Assembly (NCBI GenBank): GCA_024233115.1
Contig: JACKQB010000005.1
Location: 248,001 to 312,000 of the forward strand
Origin: Akkermansiaceae bacterium
GTDB taxonomy: Bacteria > Verrucomicrobiota > Verrucomicrobiia > Verrucomicrobiales > Akkermansiaceae
Reading direction: 5' to 3'
Length of the DNA stretch: 64,000 nt
Every line of letters begins with the position of its first letter. Within the stretch, counting starts at the first letter, position 1. The position numbers and the translations under genes were made by a program. This document shows, piece by piece, positions 27,001 to 34,356 of this stretch. Under the pieces are notes generated by a model. The model had not been told where the DNA came from. It did no database searches and saw only the letters and a list, made by a program, of their open reading frames with translations.

Positions 27001-27507
27001 CGTCGCTACGGCCCGTTCCGCTCGCTCTCCGAGTTTGTCAACCGACGGCTGGAATACGGCTCCGAACTCTCCCTGCGGGGACCACTGGCCGAAGCCCTGG
27101 AATCTGATGACACCTCGATCAACAAAGATCTGCAGGACTGGGGGGAAATCACCAAAAACACCATCAAAGACTGCCAATACCCCTATATGGACGCCGCGCT
27201 CGGCCCCCTGCTGCAAGGGGCGCCCGGCTATGTGACCCAGGCGGACCTACTGCAGGGGCTGGCACCGGTGATGACGGTTAGGTCCGACAGCTTCACCGTC
27301 AGGGCCTACGGGGAAGCACGGGACAACGCGGGCAAAGTGCTTGCCAGAGCCTGGTGCGAGGCTACCGTCCAGCGTGCGACCGACTACCTCGATCCGGCGG
27401 ACGCCGCGTGGACGGAGCTCGGGAACCTGCAGAGCCAGGTCAACAAGAACTTCGGCCGCCGCTTGCATATCACCGGATTCCGCTGGCTCTCCAAGGACAG
27501 TGTGTAG
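24049..27507 (+). CDS. Verru_Chthon cassette A-like giant prepilin-type protein
   Basis: A 1152-residue protein. Residues about 15-50 form a type IV prepilin-like leader (KERGRRGFALVATISVMVLLVMIALAMLSLSAIE): basic residues, Gly-Phe at the cleavage site, a long hydrophobic helix and then Glu. The rest is a very large extracytoplasmic region with no enzyme motif. This architecture matches cassette protein A of the four-gene Verru_Chthon cassette of Verrucomicrobia, whose function is not established. Here the B, C and D partners are absent; only a small exported protein follows. It could be a large minor pilin, a surface adhesin or a scaffold. A role in attachment to particles would fit the glycan-degrading neighbourhood but is speculation. 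Confidence 0.65.
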   Translation: MNLQTPPMCAGKERGRRGFALVATISVMVLLVMIALAMLSLSAIELRSRGSQEAEMTARANARLALMLAIGQLQSELGPDRRISARADILAQDASTLKNAHFTGVWDSRQDLTDTGNLTLPADYDKDQSFRAWLVSGAWELGKNDAATVDLTSSGVRLLGEGTCPDPSDWVYAPDVKTEGGAMAWWTSGNAVKCRVNAGHREDVTKPGALLTRAHAMDGATQGQNQVDDTLPTSREEWDKSITLPTLGLTSTGSGSGTAADDKFHDIATTGESLLVDASRGGLRKCLNLAMESSATPPEYTLENYIPWEYLRHYCRLYRLSDGTGAPIVRLDSSGRPMVKSGSDHENVHADANPAATDKRLRLSPVVVKCMMLISYSTQKYSGSSAALDKYGLHFSLYPVVVLWNPYNVALEIDSLTVATEKLPLNFDVRINGASVYNFDWRAKSTTSWWSTSQSRGNVSENLKEHATIPAGGNMVLYYNSGGKASQTGEHYLGQFAYKNFDYGPNLPGATYRNLRANGRSLYQNGVQSQEIIGQKSDKVQVVIDCDTYGDSSSNYKRQYAWDIHAQSYYLSTSQNWGIWNNEFNSKQFSAFVIEKTSPNVKLVSAAEAPSYTFGALEDNPTAFALFEYHVKSADGEQFPQKHWVQSLPAHQFNSITRSDWSGGDLVTPWYAQSVAFDVRTINSVNEAWQLLNVSPVDQNSAFIGPSYTAAEGQERVTSQSIPLAPLHSLGQLQHLPVYDNSSFDERPLEVGQNHAIGNSFANPGVPAQAVTHAGWDHWWKMFGYSAGQGFGSLSKRSHEVRDYSYLANAHLFDGWYFSSIAHQDSALSKSEGSDLSLRQVAEDFLVNGKSLPNPRYALASGVSGQDVMTSLFPGNQPASDAYRKLAADLVVQGGFNVNSTSVQAWELLLSGLYQRPTVVADPNGNGRATTTSATTGRYVVSRFPMANAGAYDGGGNEPEAWSGYRELSDDDIHKLAQSIVKQVRRYGPFRSLSEFVNRRLEYGSELSLRGPLAEALESDDTSINKDLQDWGEITKNTIKDCQYPYMDAALGPLLQGAPGYVTQADLLQGLAPVMTVRSDSFTVRAYGEARDNAGKVLARAWCEATVQRATDYLDPADAAWTELGNLQSQVNKNFGRRLHITGFRWLSKDSV

Positions 27508-27545
27508 TGACCGTCGGCCAACCCCTCGCAGCCAACCCATTTTCC

Positions 27546-28292
27546 ATGAAGACCACCGTCATTTTCTGCTTTGTATGTTGTTTCCTGTTAGGGGTGGTTC
27601 CGCAGGCCCCTGCGCAGGAGTCCGGTGACGCTCCCAAGGTGGAGCTGCGCCTGCTCTGCTACCAGCGCAGCTACAAGGAAACCCGGGTGGCGGCCTACTC
27701 CCCGGAGGGCAAGGTGCTCAACGGGGGCAAGAGTCTCGCCCTGCCGGTCCACCAGCTCAGCGACCCGGTGCTGCTTCCCGGTCGGTCGTTTGTCTTTTTG
27801 CGGGCACCCGGCGAAGGCACCCCGGAGTGGGGTGATGGCGTTGCCGCCGATGCGTCCCGTATCACTCTGCCGCCCACAGGAAAAAGCTACATCCTGCTGT
27901 TTGTGCCACTCGCCAAGAAGGAGGGGCCCGCCTACCGGGTGATCCCCATCCGGGCACCCGCGGAGAAATTCAAGGGCGGCTCCTACCTGATGGTCAACGC
28001 CACCAGCACACCCATCGCCGGTATGTTGGGGAGACACAAACTCGTGCTGAAAGCAAACGGGATTTCCACCGTCCCTCCTCTCAGGGAGGACGCAGGCTCA
28101 TCCCGGATGGCCGTTTTCCATCAGTGGAATGTAGCGGAAAATGCGTGGGGTCAGCGACCGTTCACCTCCTTCCCCGTGATGCCCAACACACGCAAACGCG
28201 AGCTCTGGCTCTTTTTCAAAAACCCACGTAGTGGCAGAATGACGTTCCGGGCGATCCAGGACCCCTTGCCCAAACCTAGTGACGACAACTGA
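27546..28292 (+). CDS. Exported protein of unknown function, partner of the prepilin-like gene
   Basis: A 248-residue exported protein. I chose ATG 27546 because it starts a signal peptide (MKTTVIFCFVCCFLLGVVPQAPAQ); a longer frame from 27354 overlaps the preceding gene and lacks a signal. The mature part is beta-rich (VELRLLCYQRSYKETRVAAYSPEGK, SYILLFVPLAKKEGPAYRVIPI, FKGGSYLMVNATSTPIAGMLG). It starts 38 bases after the prepilin-like gene and is probably co-transcribed, as small partners often follow cassette A genes. I recognise no family. Confidence 0.65.
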   Translation: MKTTVIFCFVCCFLLGVVPQAPAQESGDAPKVELRLLCYQRSYKETRVAAYSPEGKVLNGGKSLALPVHQLSDPVLLPGRSFVFLRAPGEGTPEWGDGVAADASRITLPPTGKSYILLFVPLAKKEGPAYRVIPIRAPAEKFKGGSYLMVNATSTPIAGMLGRHKLVLKANGISTVPPLREDAGSSRMAVFHQWNVAENAWGQRPFTSFPVMPNTRKRELWLFFKNPRSGRMTFRAIQDPLPKPSDDN

Positions 28293-28538
28293 TCCCGCGT
28301 AGTTCCACGAGGGTTTCGCGCCAGGGGGTGGAAATCCTTCGGCGAGGCCGAATCCGATATCCGGATGCACGCGCGGGCCCGCAATGGTAAAAGTCGTCTG
28401 GAATGGCAGGCCCCGTCACTGGGGGAGCCGACCCCGGGATTGAAACGCATCCACCTCAGTACCACCAAATGCACCGGCGGTTGACTTCATCGCGCAGCTT
28501 CCCTAATCTGCCGACATCATACCAACACAACCATCATC

Positions 28539-29906
28539 ATGAAACCTGTCCTGCTTCTCTTCGCCGCACTCGCCACCCTCGTTTCACCACTCCAGGCCGT
28601 GCCGGAGTCCGCCGCCGAGCGCGATGCGCGCATGCAGTGGTGGCGGCAGGCCCGTTTCGGTATGTTTGTCCACTGGGGGCTCTACTCGGGGCTGGCGGGC
28701 AGTTGGAACGGGAAAATGGTTTCCAACACCGGCGGCATGGAGTGGATCCAGCAGAGGGTCGGTGCCGACACCTATCAGTATGCCACCCAGGCCATCCCGA
28801 AGTTCCAGCCGAAACCCGGCTTCGCCACCGCATGGGCAAAACTGGCGAAACAAGCCGGCTGCCAGTACGTCGTCTTCACAACCAAACACCACGACGGCTT
28901 CGCCCTGCATGATTCAAAACTCACCAACTACGACGCCGGCGACGTGCTCAACCGCGACCTCGTCCGCGAAATCACCGAGGCCCTGCGCGCCGAGGGGCTG
29001 AAAGTCGGATTCTATCATTCGGTCATCGACTGGCATCATCCGCAATATGACTTCAAGGCGGCGAAGGGACTTCCCTACCCGAAACGGGCCAAGGCGCTCG
29101 CCGTGACACCGAGAAACCACGCGCGTTACATCGATTTCCTCCACGGCCAGGCGAATGAACTGGTGTCCAACTATGGCACGGTGGATGTGCTCTGGTGGGA
29201 CTACAGCTCGGTGGATTTCCAGGGCGACCGGGCATGGCGGGCGAAGGACCTGATCAAGATGGTGCGTGCGAAGCAGCCGGGCATCATCATGAACAACCGC
29301 CTGTTCCGCATTCCGGAGGCCGGGTTTGCCGGCATGGGCACGGGTAACGTCACCAACCGCATGGACCCCCAGTACGGCGACTTCGTCACCCCGGAAAACC
29401 ACATCCCGGCGACGGGTCTGCCGGGGGTCGACTGGGAAACCTGCATGACCATGAACACCGGATGGGGGTACAACCAGCACGACCACAAATGGAAGGACAG
29501 CCGCCAGATCATCCGCAACCTCATTGACATCTCCAGCAAGGGCGGCAACTACCTGCTCAACATCGGCCCCAAAGGCAACGGGGAGGTCCCGCAGGAAAGC
29601 ATCGACTGCATGACCGGCGTCGGCAAATGGATGGCGGTCAATGCGGAGGCCATCCGCGGCACGACGGCCTCCCCCGTCGAGAAACCCGGCTTCGACGGAC
29701 GCATCACCACCAAGGGAAACTCCCACTACCTGCACGTTTTTTCCCGCCCCGACTCAGGCAGCATCACCGTGCCGGTCAGCGCAAGTTCCGCAACCCTGTT
29801 AGCCGGCGGCTCGAAACTCGAAATCATGGCGGGACCCAAGGAAACCACCATCAAGCTCCCCGCCAAACTACCCGACCCCGTGGCCACGGTGATCCGCCTG
29901 GATTGA
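28539..29906 (+). CDS. GH29 alpha-L-fucosidase
   Basis: A 455-residue exported enzyme removing alpha-linked L-fucose. The signal peptide ends near residue 20. The GH29 barrel spans about 30-370: WWRQARFGMFVHWGLYS, VFTTKHHDGFALHDSK, and the nucleophile Asp221 in VDVLWWDYS. A Glu in FVTPENHIP is a candidate acid/base, and the usual GGNYLLNIGPKGNGEVP follows. A short beta-sandwich ends the chain; no carbohydrate-binding module is attached. The leader (CCAACACAACCATCATC) lacks a Shine-Dalgarno sequence. The released fucose could feed the deoxy-sugar cluster at the right end of the window, which is an inference. Confidence 0.93.
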   Translation: MKPVLLLFAALATLVSPLQAVPESAAERDARMQWWRQARFGMFVHWGLYSGLAGSWNGKMVSNTGGMEWIQQRVGADTYQYATQAIPKFQPKPGFATAWAKLAKQAGCQYVVFTTKHHDGFALHDSKLTNYDAGDVLNRDLVREITEALRAEGLKVGFYHSVIDWHHPQYDFKAAKGLPYPKRAKALAVTPRNHARYIDFLHGQANELVSNYGTVDVLWWDYSSVDFQGDRAWRAKDLIKMVRAKQPGIIMNNRLFRIPEAGFAGMGTGNVTNRMDPQYGDFVTPENHIPATGLPGVDWETCMTMNTGWGYNQHDHKWKDSRQIIRNLIDISSKGGNYLLNIGPKGNGEVPQESIDCMTGVGKWMAVNAEAIRGTTASPVEKPGFDGRITTKGNSHYLHVFSRPDSGSITVPVSASSATLLAGGSKLEIMAGPKETTIKLPAKLPDPVATVIRLD

Positions 29907-29935
29907 GACTAACAACGTATGAGGCGTCACCCTCT

Positions 29936-30020
29936 CCCGTAGCGAAGGGTTTGCACCCTTCGTCGGTTAGCGCGTTGATGACCTTGAATCTAACGAAGGG
30001 TGCAAACCCTTCGCTACGGG
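29936..30020. repeat. Perfect 28-base inverted repeat between convergent genes
   Basis: Arms at 29936-29963 and 29993-30020 are exact reverse complements with a 29-base loop. Each arm itself contains a smaller palindrome (CGAAGGG…CCCTTCG). The element lies between the convergent GH29 and PL8 genes and could act as a two-way transcription stop, but it lacks T-runs. Length and perfect match are more typical of a mobile REP/MITE-like palindromic element than of a simple terminator. Confidence 0.8.
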
Positions 30021-30046
30021 GAGCGGATTCCTGTGTCTGCAAGTTA

Positions 30047-33013
30047 TCACGCTTTGGGCTGGAGCGTGAAGGGCACGGTGCGGCCTTCCTTGGTTTTGAC
30101 CTTGATCAAGGTGCTGTCCTTGTCGGATTTCACCACGCTGACTCCTTCGCCGCTGGCGATTTTCCAGGACCCGGCGACGCTGACGTAGATGACGCTCTCC
30201 GGTTGGGCGTCGCGCCATTTCAGGTCGGGGTCGCAGAGGCTGAGCTTGATGCTGCCGTCGTCCTGGCGGGCGTGCATGACCAGCACCGGCTGCGAGACTT
30301 CCTTGATCAGCTCGAGATCGAAACTTCCTTCCTCGAAGAGGACAGCGCCGGTGATCTTGCTCGCCTTGTCGTAAACAACGTGGGCGCGTGAGTCGTGTTG
30401 CAGCACGGTGTAGGGCGACTGCTTGCTCTGGGCGTCGATTTCCTCCGCGCTGCCCTGCACCAGGACGCTGTATTCGTATTGCGCATTTTTCGGCGACTTG
30501 CCATGGTCGAGCCAGGCGGTGGCGAAGTGGTTTTGAGTCGGCAGCCCCTTGTCCTGGGTGAGCGAGTGCTGCAAGCGACGACTGACCACCAGCTTGCCTT
30601 GGCGCACGAAGTAGCTGTTGCCGATGGTATCGCCCAGCACCTGACAGCTGTCGGGTTTCGCCTCGCGGGTGACGGTCAGCGGCAGCTCGCTGAGGGCATG
30701 CGTAGGCGAGTCGATCCAGTTCGGCCGGCTCACTTTGTTGAGCGCGTTTTGGAACAAGGTGGTGGTGGTGTGGTAGTTCTGTTTGATGTTAGAAATGTTG
30801 CTGCCCAGGCAGACGATGCGGTTGTCGAAACAGAACACCGATTTGCGTGCGTAGAGGTCGTGAAACGGATCGTTGAGCACCATGCCGAAGATCCCTTGTT
30901 CGCCGAGCTTGACGCCGCCGGCGAAGGTTTCCTGCGAGCGTTTGTTTTTGTGCATCTCGATGCTTTGCAGCAGGATTTCCAAGGGCACCTCCAGGCTGGT
31001 GGTGCCCGGCAGTTTGGTCCAGTCCCAGCCGTCCTGGACACAGCCGCTGGCGGCCTTGCCGGCACCGGTGAAAATATCCACCGCGCCGTGGCTGGCAAAA
31101 CCGCCGTAGCGGTTGGCGACGTCCCAGGTCTCGCCACACCAGACGTATTTGCTGTAACCCTTGACCGCCACCATCCAGTCGTCGCGACGGTGAATCGAGT
31201 TGGCGGCATTGTTCATCACCCAGTGGCCGTGCGGGTCGGACTCCGGTTGGATGCCCGCTTTTTCCAAAGCTGAGATCAGTTTTTGATCGCCGTCCTTGCC
31301 GTAGAGGCGCAGGTAGGCGGCGGCGGCTTCCGGATCGAACTGCCGCCCCTTGTCGCCGGTCTTTGTTAGATAATAGTAGGCTTCCTTCACATCCTTGTGG
31401 TGCAGGGAAAAATCGGAGAACGGGTGGCGACCCTGCAAGTTGTTAGGCAGGTCATATTTGTTGGCGTAAACGCGCATCATCATCGTGGCTTGCTTGAGGT
31501 TGGCCTTGGCCGCCGGGCTGAATGCGAAGGTGGTGTTGTGGAAAATGTAGAGCAACTCCGCGGCGTGACCGATGGCACCCATCGCGTAGTCCGGGTAGTG
31601 GCCGTAGTGGTGGAAGGCGGTGCCGTCGTATTTGAACCCGTCGCGGTCGTCGTTGGTGCGCATTTCCAACATCACCGAGGTGTAGTGGGCGTAGGCCTTG
31701 ACCCAGGCGACGCGTTCGTTGCTGTCCTTGGTGAGCAGCAGCGACACCAGTTGCTCGCGGGCGAGGGTGTGGAAATGATCCATGTTGGCATCGTTCGGCG
31801 GCAGCATCAGCACTTCGCGCGCGTTGGTGATGAACTGGGTGAGCTGGGTGAAATGCTCGCGGACGCCGAGGGTATCGAGCTCGTCCCTGAGCAGATAGAG
31901 CGCGCTCATGAAGGTCTTGATGTTGTATCCAACGTTGTGGATCGACCCCCTGGAGTGACCGCTGACCCAGCCCTGGGCCTGGAGTTGTTTGAAGGTGGCG
32001 GCGACCATGGTTTTGGCCTCGGCGACTTCGGCCGGGTTTTTATTTTCCCGGATAATCAACGCCAGGTCGTTGAGCATGTTGCCGATGAAGGCGAAGCGCA
32101 CCGTGTTCGGGGCGATGTATTGTTTTTGCACCTCGGCGGAAAACGGGGCGAACTCGCGACCGAAGCAGATTTCCTTGCCCTGCTCGCCCTGCGCGATGCC
32201 GCATGCGTCGTAGAATTTTTTCACCTGGGCAAACTTGGCGTGTTTTTGGTGCAGCAGCGCGGTTTCGAGTCGGCTCTCGATTTTCTCAAGCTCCTGGATC
32301 GCCGCCGCCGTGGCAGGCTCGACCGGAACACTGAGTTTGATCGCATCCAGATGGCTGCGGTGCACGCCGGCTCCGCGGTGTTCGTCTTCACCGTCCATGA
32401 CGTAGGGCACGTGATCGCTGGGCATCACCAGCGCCTCGTAGGTGTTGCCGTTGGGAACGAGCGTGCCGAGGTAGAGCGTGCCTTTGCCTTGTTGCGGCGC
32501 GCGCAGGCGGAAACTCTTGATCTGCGTGCCAAGCTGGTCGCCGGTCATGTCCGTGTATCGCACCCAGGTCGCGCGGTGGCCCCGGTGCTTGAGCGAGACG
32601 TCGAAATGCGCCTGCCGCCCTTCGGTATCGGTCAGCTCGACACGCAACACGCCGTCACTCGGCGATGCGTTGTCGGTATAAAGCAGAAAGATCGGCGAGT
32701 AGAGAATGCCGACCTGGGAGGCGGAGCGGGTGATGGCAAACTCCCGGGTGTAGTCGAGCGTTTCCTCCGCGGTCCAGTCCCACTTGACCGTGGCTTGTTT
32801 GAAAAACTGCCGCTCCACGGACAGCGAGACATTGCTCCGCTTCAGCCACGACTGCACCACGTCATCCTTGGCGTAATCGACAAATACCTGCGGCGCGGGT
32901 GTCAGGCTTTCGCCACCGTGGGCACTGAGCGCGGCAAGGCCGAGGCTGGAATGAAGCAACAAGGTCCGCGAGAAACGATGGATGCGTGTGGGGAGGGAGG
33001 ACTGGATTTTCAT
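30047..33013 (-). CDS. PL8 chondroitinase ABC-like polysaccharide lyase
   Basis: A 988-residue exported lyase. The start at 33013 gives a signal peptide (MKIQSSLPTRIHRFSRTLLLHSS…); an open frame to 33376 adds 121 residues without a signal and was rejected. Residues about 35-210 match the N-terminal jelly-roll of chondroitin ABC lyases. About 230-620 is the alpha-toroid, with the catalytic block DGTAFHHYGHYPDYAM (His and Tyr as in Proteus chondroitinase ABC) and LQGRHPF. About 620-988 is the beta part, with GKAASGCVQDGWDWTKLPGTT. Such enzymes cut chondroitin, dermatan or hyaluronan by elimination. Exact specificity is not readable; ulvan or other uronate polymers cannot be excluded. Confidence 0.85.
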   Translation of the reverse strand: MKIQSSLPTRIHRFSRTLLLHSSLGLAALSAHGGESLTPAPQVFVDYAKDDVVQSWLKRSNVSLSVERQFFKQATVKWDWTAEETLDYTREFAITRSASQVGILYSPIFLLYTDNASPSDGVLRVELTDTEGRQAHFDVSLKHRGHRATWVRYTDMTGDQLGTQIKSFRLRAPQQGKGTLYLGTLVPNGNTYEALVMPSDHVPYVMDGEDEHRGAGVHRSHLDAIKLSVPVEPATAAAIQELEKIESRLETALLHQKHAKFAQVKKFYDACGIAQGEQGKEICFGREFAPFSAEVQKQYIAPNTVRFAFIGNMLNDLALIIRENKNPAEVAEAKTMVAATFKQLQAQGWVSGHSRGSIHNVGYNIKTFMSALYLLRDELDTLGVREHFTQLTQFITNAREVLMLPPNDANMDHFHTLAREQLVSLLLTKDSNERVAWVKAYAHYTSVMLEMRTNDDRDGFKYDGTAFHHYGHYPDYAMGAIGHAAELLYIFHNTTFAFSPAAKANLKQATMMMRVYANKYDLPNNLQGRHPFSDFSLHHKDVKEAYYYLTKTGDKGRQFDPEAAAAYLRLYGKDGDQKLISALEKAGIQPESDPHGHWVMNNAANSIHRRDDWMVAVKGYSKYVWCGETWDVANRYGGFASHGAVDIFTGAGKAASGCVQDGWDWTKLPGTTSLEVPLEILLQSIEMHKNKRSQETFAGGVKLGEQGIFGMVLNDPFHDLYARKSVFCFDNRIVCLGSNISNIKQNYHTTTTLFQNALNKVSRPNWIDSPTHALSELPLTVTREAKPDSCQVLGDTIGNSYFVRQGKLVVSRRLQHSLTQDKGLPTQNHFATAWLDHGKSPKNAQYEYSVLVQGSAEEIDAQSKQSPYTVLQHDSRAHVVYDKASKITGAVLFEEGSFDLELIKEVSQPVLVMHARQDDGSIKLSLCDPDLKWRDAQPESVIYVSVAGSWKIASGEGVSVVKSDKDSTLIKVKTKEGRTVPFTLQPKA

Positions 33014-33302
33014 AGAGCTAAATGGATGGCGTGGGAGAGTTTTTTTCGGCGGTCGAAACCACTGAATTCGGGTTTCAGGGCCAAGGTTATATGGGTAGGG
33101 TCTTCCATCGCAAGCTACGGCATGCCACCCCGTTTTATGACAGCGAAAGAACAAATTTGCATGTTTTGACTGCTTTGTTTCAAATATGGACAAACTACCA
33201 GCCTCCCGGAAAATACACTTTGACCTGAGACTGACAGTTCTGATAATTGCACAATAATGAAGACTGGATTTACCCAAATCCCGTCCCGGCAAAATACACA
33301 CA

Positions 33303-34109
33303 ATGAAAAGAATGAAAATCAGAACCCACCTACTCACAGCCGTCGCCTGCTCCGTTCTCATGCCCGCGTCGGCCAACGCTGCCCTCCTGCTGCACTATAC
33401 TTATGAAAGCGGAACAATTAGTGGAGGCACAGTAAATGACCAGTCCCCTGGGGGCACCGCAGACGGTGTCCGCTCAGGTGGAGGTAGTTTTGCAGTGTCA
33501 ACAACAGCCATCGAGGGAACGCAGTCGCTGAACAACACAACATCCATTGCGATAAATAAAGGTCCCTTGGATTCAACCAGCAATGAAGCGACCATCGCCT
33601 CATGGTATAAGGGCACCGACTCATCAGGATACTTCTTCGATCAAGGGCAAGACCGCTTTGTTTCCTCCGTAGCGCGCAATACCGCCAGCTTTGCCGTTTG
33701 GCGAGGTGGCACGTGGTATGACTCCGGAGTCAGCACCTCGATCATTGCGGATGATGAGTGGCATCACATCGCCTTTGTCTGGAGTCACGATGGCACGGAT
33801 GCTACCGCCACCATCTACGTTGACGGCACGGCTATCGACTGGGGTGGAGGTGCGACAACCAAGACACTCACTGGAAAAGGAAAAATCAGTCTGACTAACG
33901 ATGGCATTGGTGCCTATCAGCGTCTATTCAGTGGCAATACTGGCGCCACCCAAGACCAACTGAACGGCCTGTTCGATGACACCCGGATCTACGACACCGC
34001 CCTCTCCGCATCAGAAATTGCGAGCTTGGCCGGTGTCCCCGAGCCATCCAGCGCTGCTTTGCTCGGCCTCGGCGGACTCGCGCTGATACTCCGTCGCCGC
34101 AAAGGCTAA
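33303..34109 (+). CDS. LamG-domain PEP-CTERM protein
   Basis: A 268-residue exported protein. Signal peptide about 1-26. Residues about 28-235 form a LamG/concanavalin-A-like sandwich: LLLHYTYESG, GTQSLNNTTSIAIN, ATIASWYKG, DEWHHIAFVWSHDG, and ATIYVDGTAI. The tail is PEPSS plus a hydrophobic Leu/Gly stretch and RRRKG, nearly the same amino-acid tail as the 6372-7094 protein although the DNA differs. It stands between the divergent PL8 gene and the PhoD gene. A second CGCCGCAAGTAG (34129-34140), echoing the RRK-stop end, follows 24 bases after the stop. Function beyond glycan binding or surface display is unknown. Confidence 0.82.
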   Translation: MKRMKIRTHLLTAVACSVLMPASANAALLLHYTYESGTISGGTVNDQSPGGTADGVRSGGGSFAVSTTAIEGTQSLNNTTSIAINKGPLDSTSNEATIASWYKGTDSSGYFFDQGQDRFVSSVARNTASFAVWRGGTWYDSGVSTSIIADDEWHHIAFVWSHDGTDATATIYVDGTAIDWGGGATTKTLTGKGKISLTNDGIGAYQRLFSGNTGATQDQLNGLFDDTRIYDTALSASEIASLAGVPEPSSAALLGLGGLALILRRRKG

Positions 34110-34356
34110 GGAGCACACGGTCTTGGGCCGCCGCAAGTAGCAACGTGAAGGGGGATTGGCCTCTATGGAGACCCTTCTGTTGTTCTTCCCGCTGTGTTTT
34201 GTCCGTTCATGCAGTCGCATGAAGCAGGGGAGCGTTGCGACATCGTAGGCTTGGCTCGGTCGCCCCACCGGCTCCTCTGCCGAGGGAAAATTGACGTTTT
34301 GCGAGCGATATTATTCTTTTACAAACCAGCGGTGGTCATCCAGTCTTTGGCCAAAC

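Noticed and set aside
28293..28538. Short palindrome ATCCGATATCCGGAT and nearby hairpin before the GH29 gene
   Set aside because: Short, GC-rich and without a T-run or partner sequence; not distinguishable from chance.
31397..33169. Plus-strand open frame of 590 codons opposite the PL8 lyase
   Set aside because: The minus-strand product matches chondroitinase ABC motifs along its length; the antisense frame has no recognisable domain.
33014..33376. 121-residue N-terminal extension of the PL8 gene
   Set aside because: It lacks a signal, overlaps the divergent PEP-CTERM gene start, and the inner ATG at 33013 begins a normal export signal.
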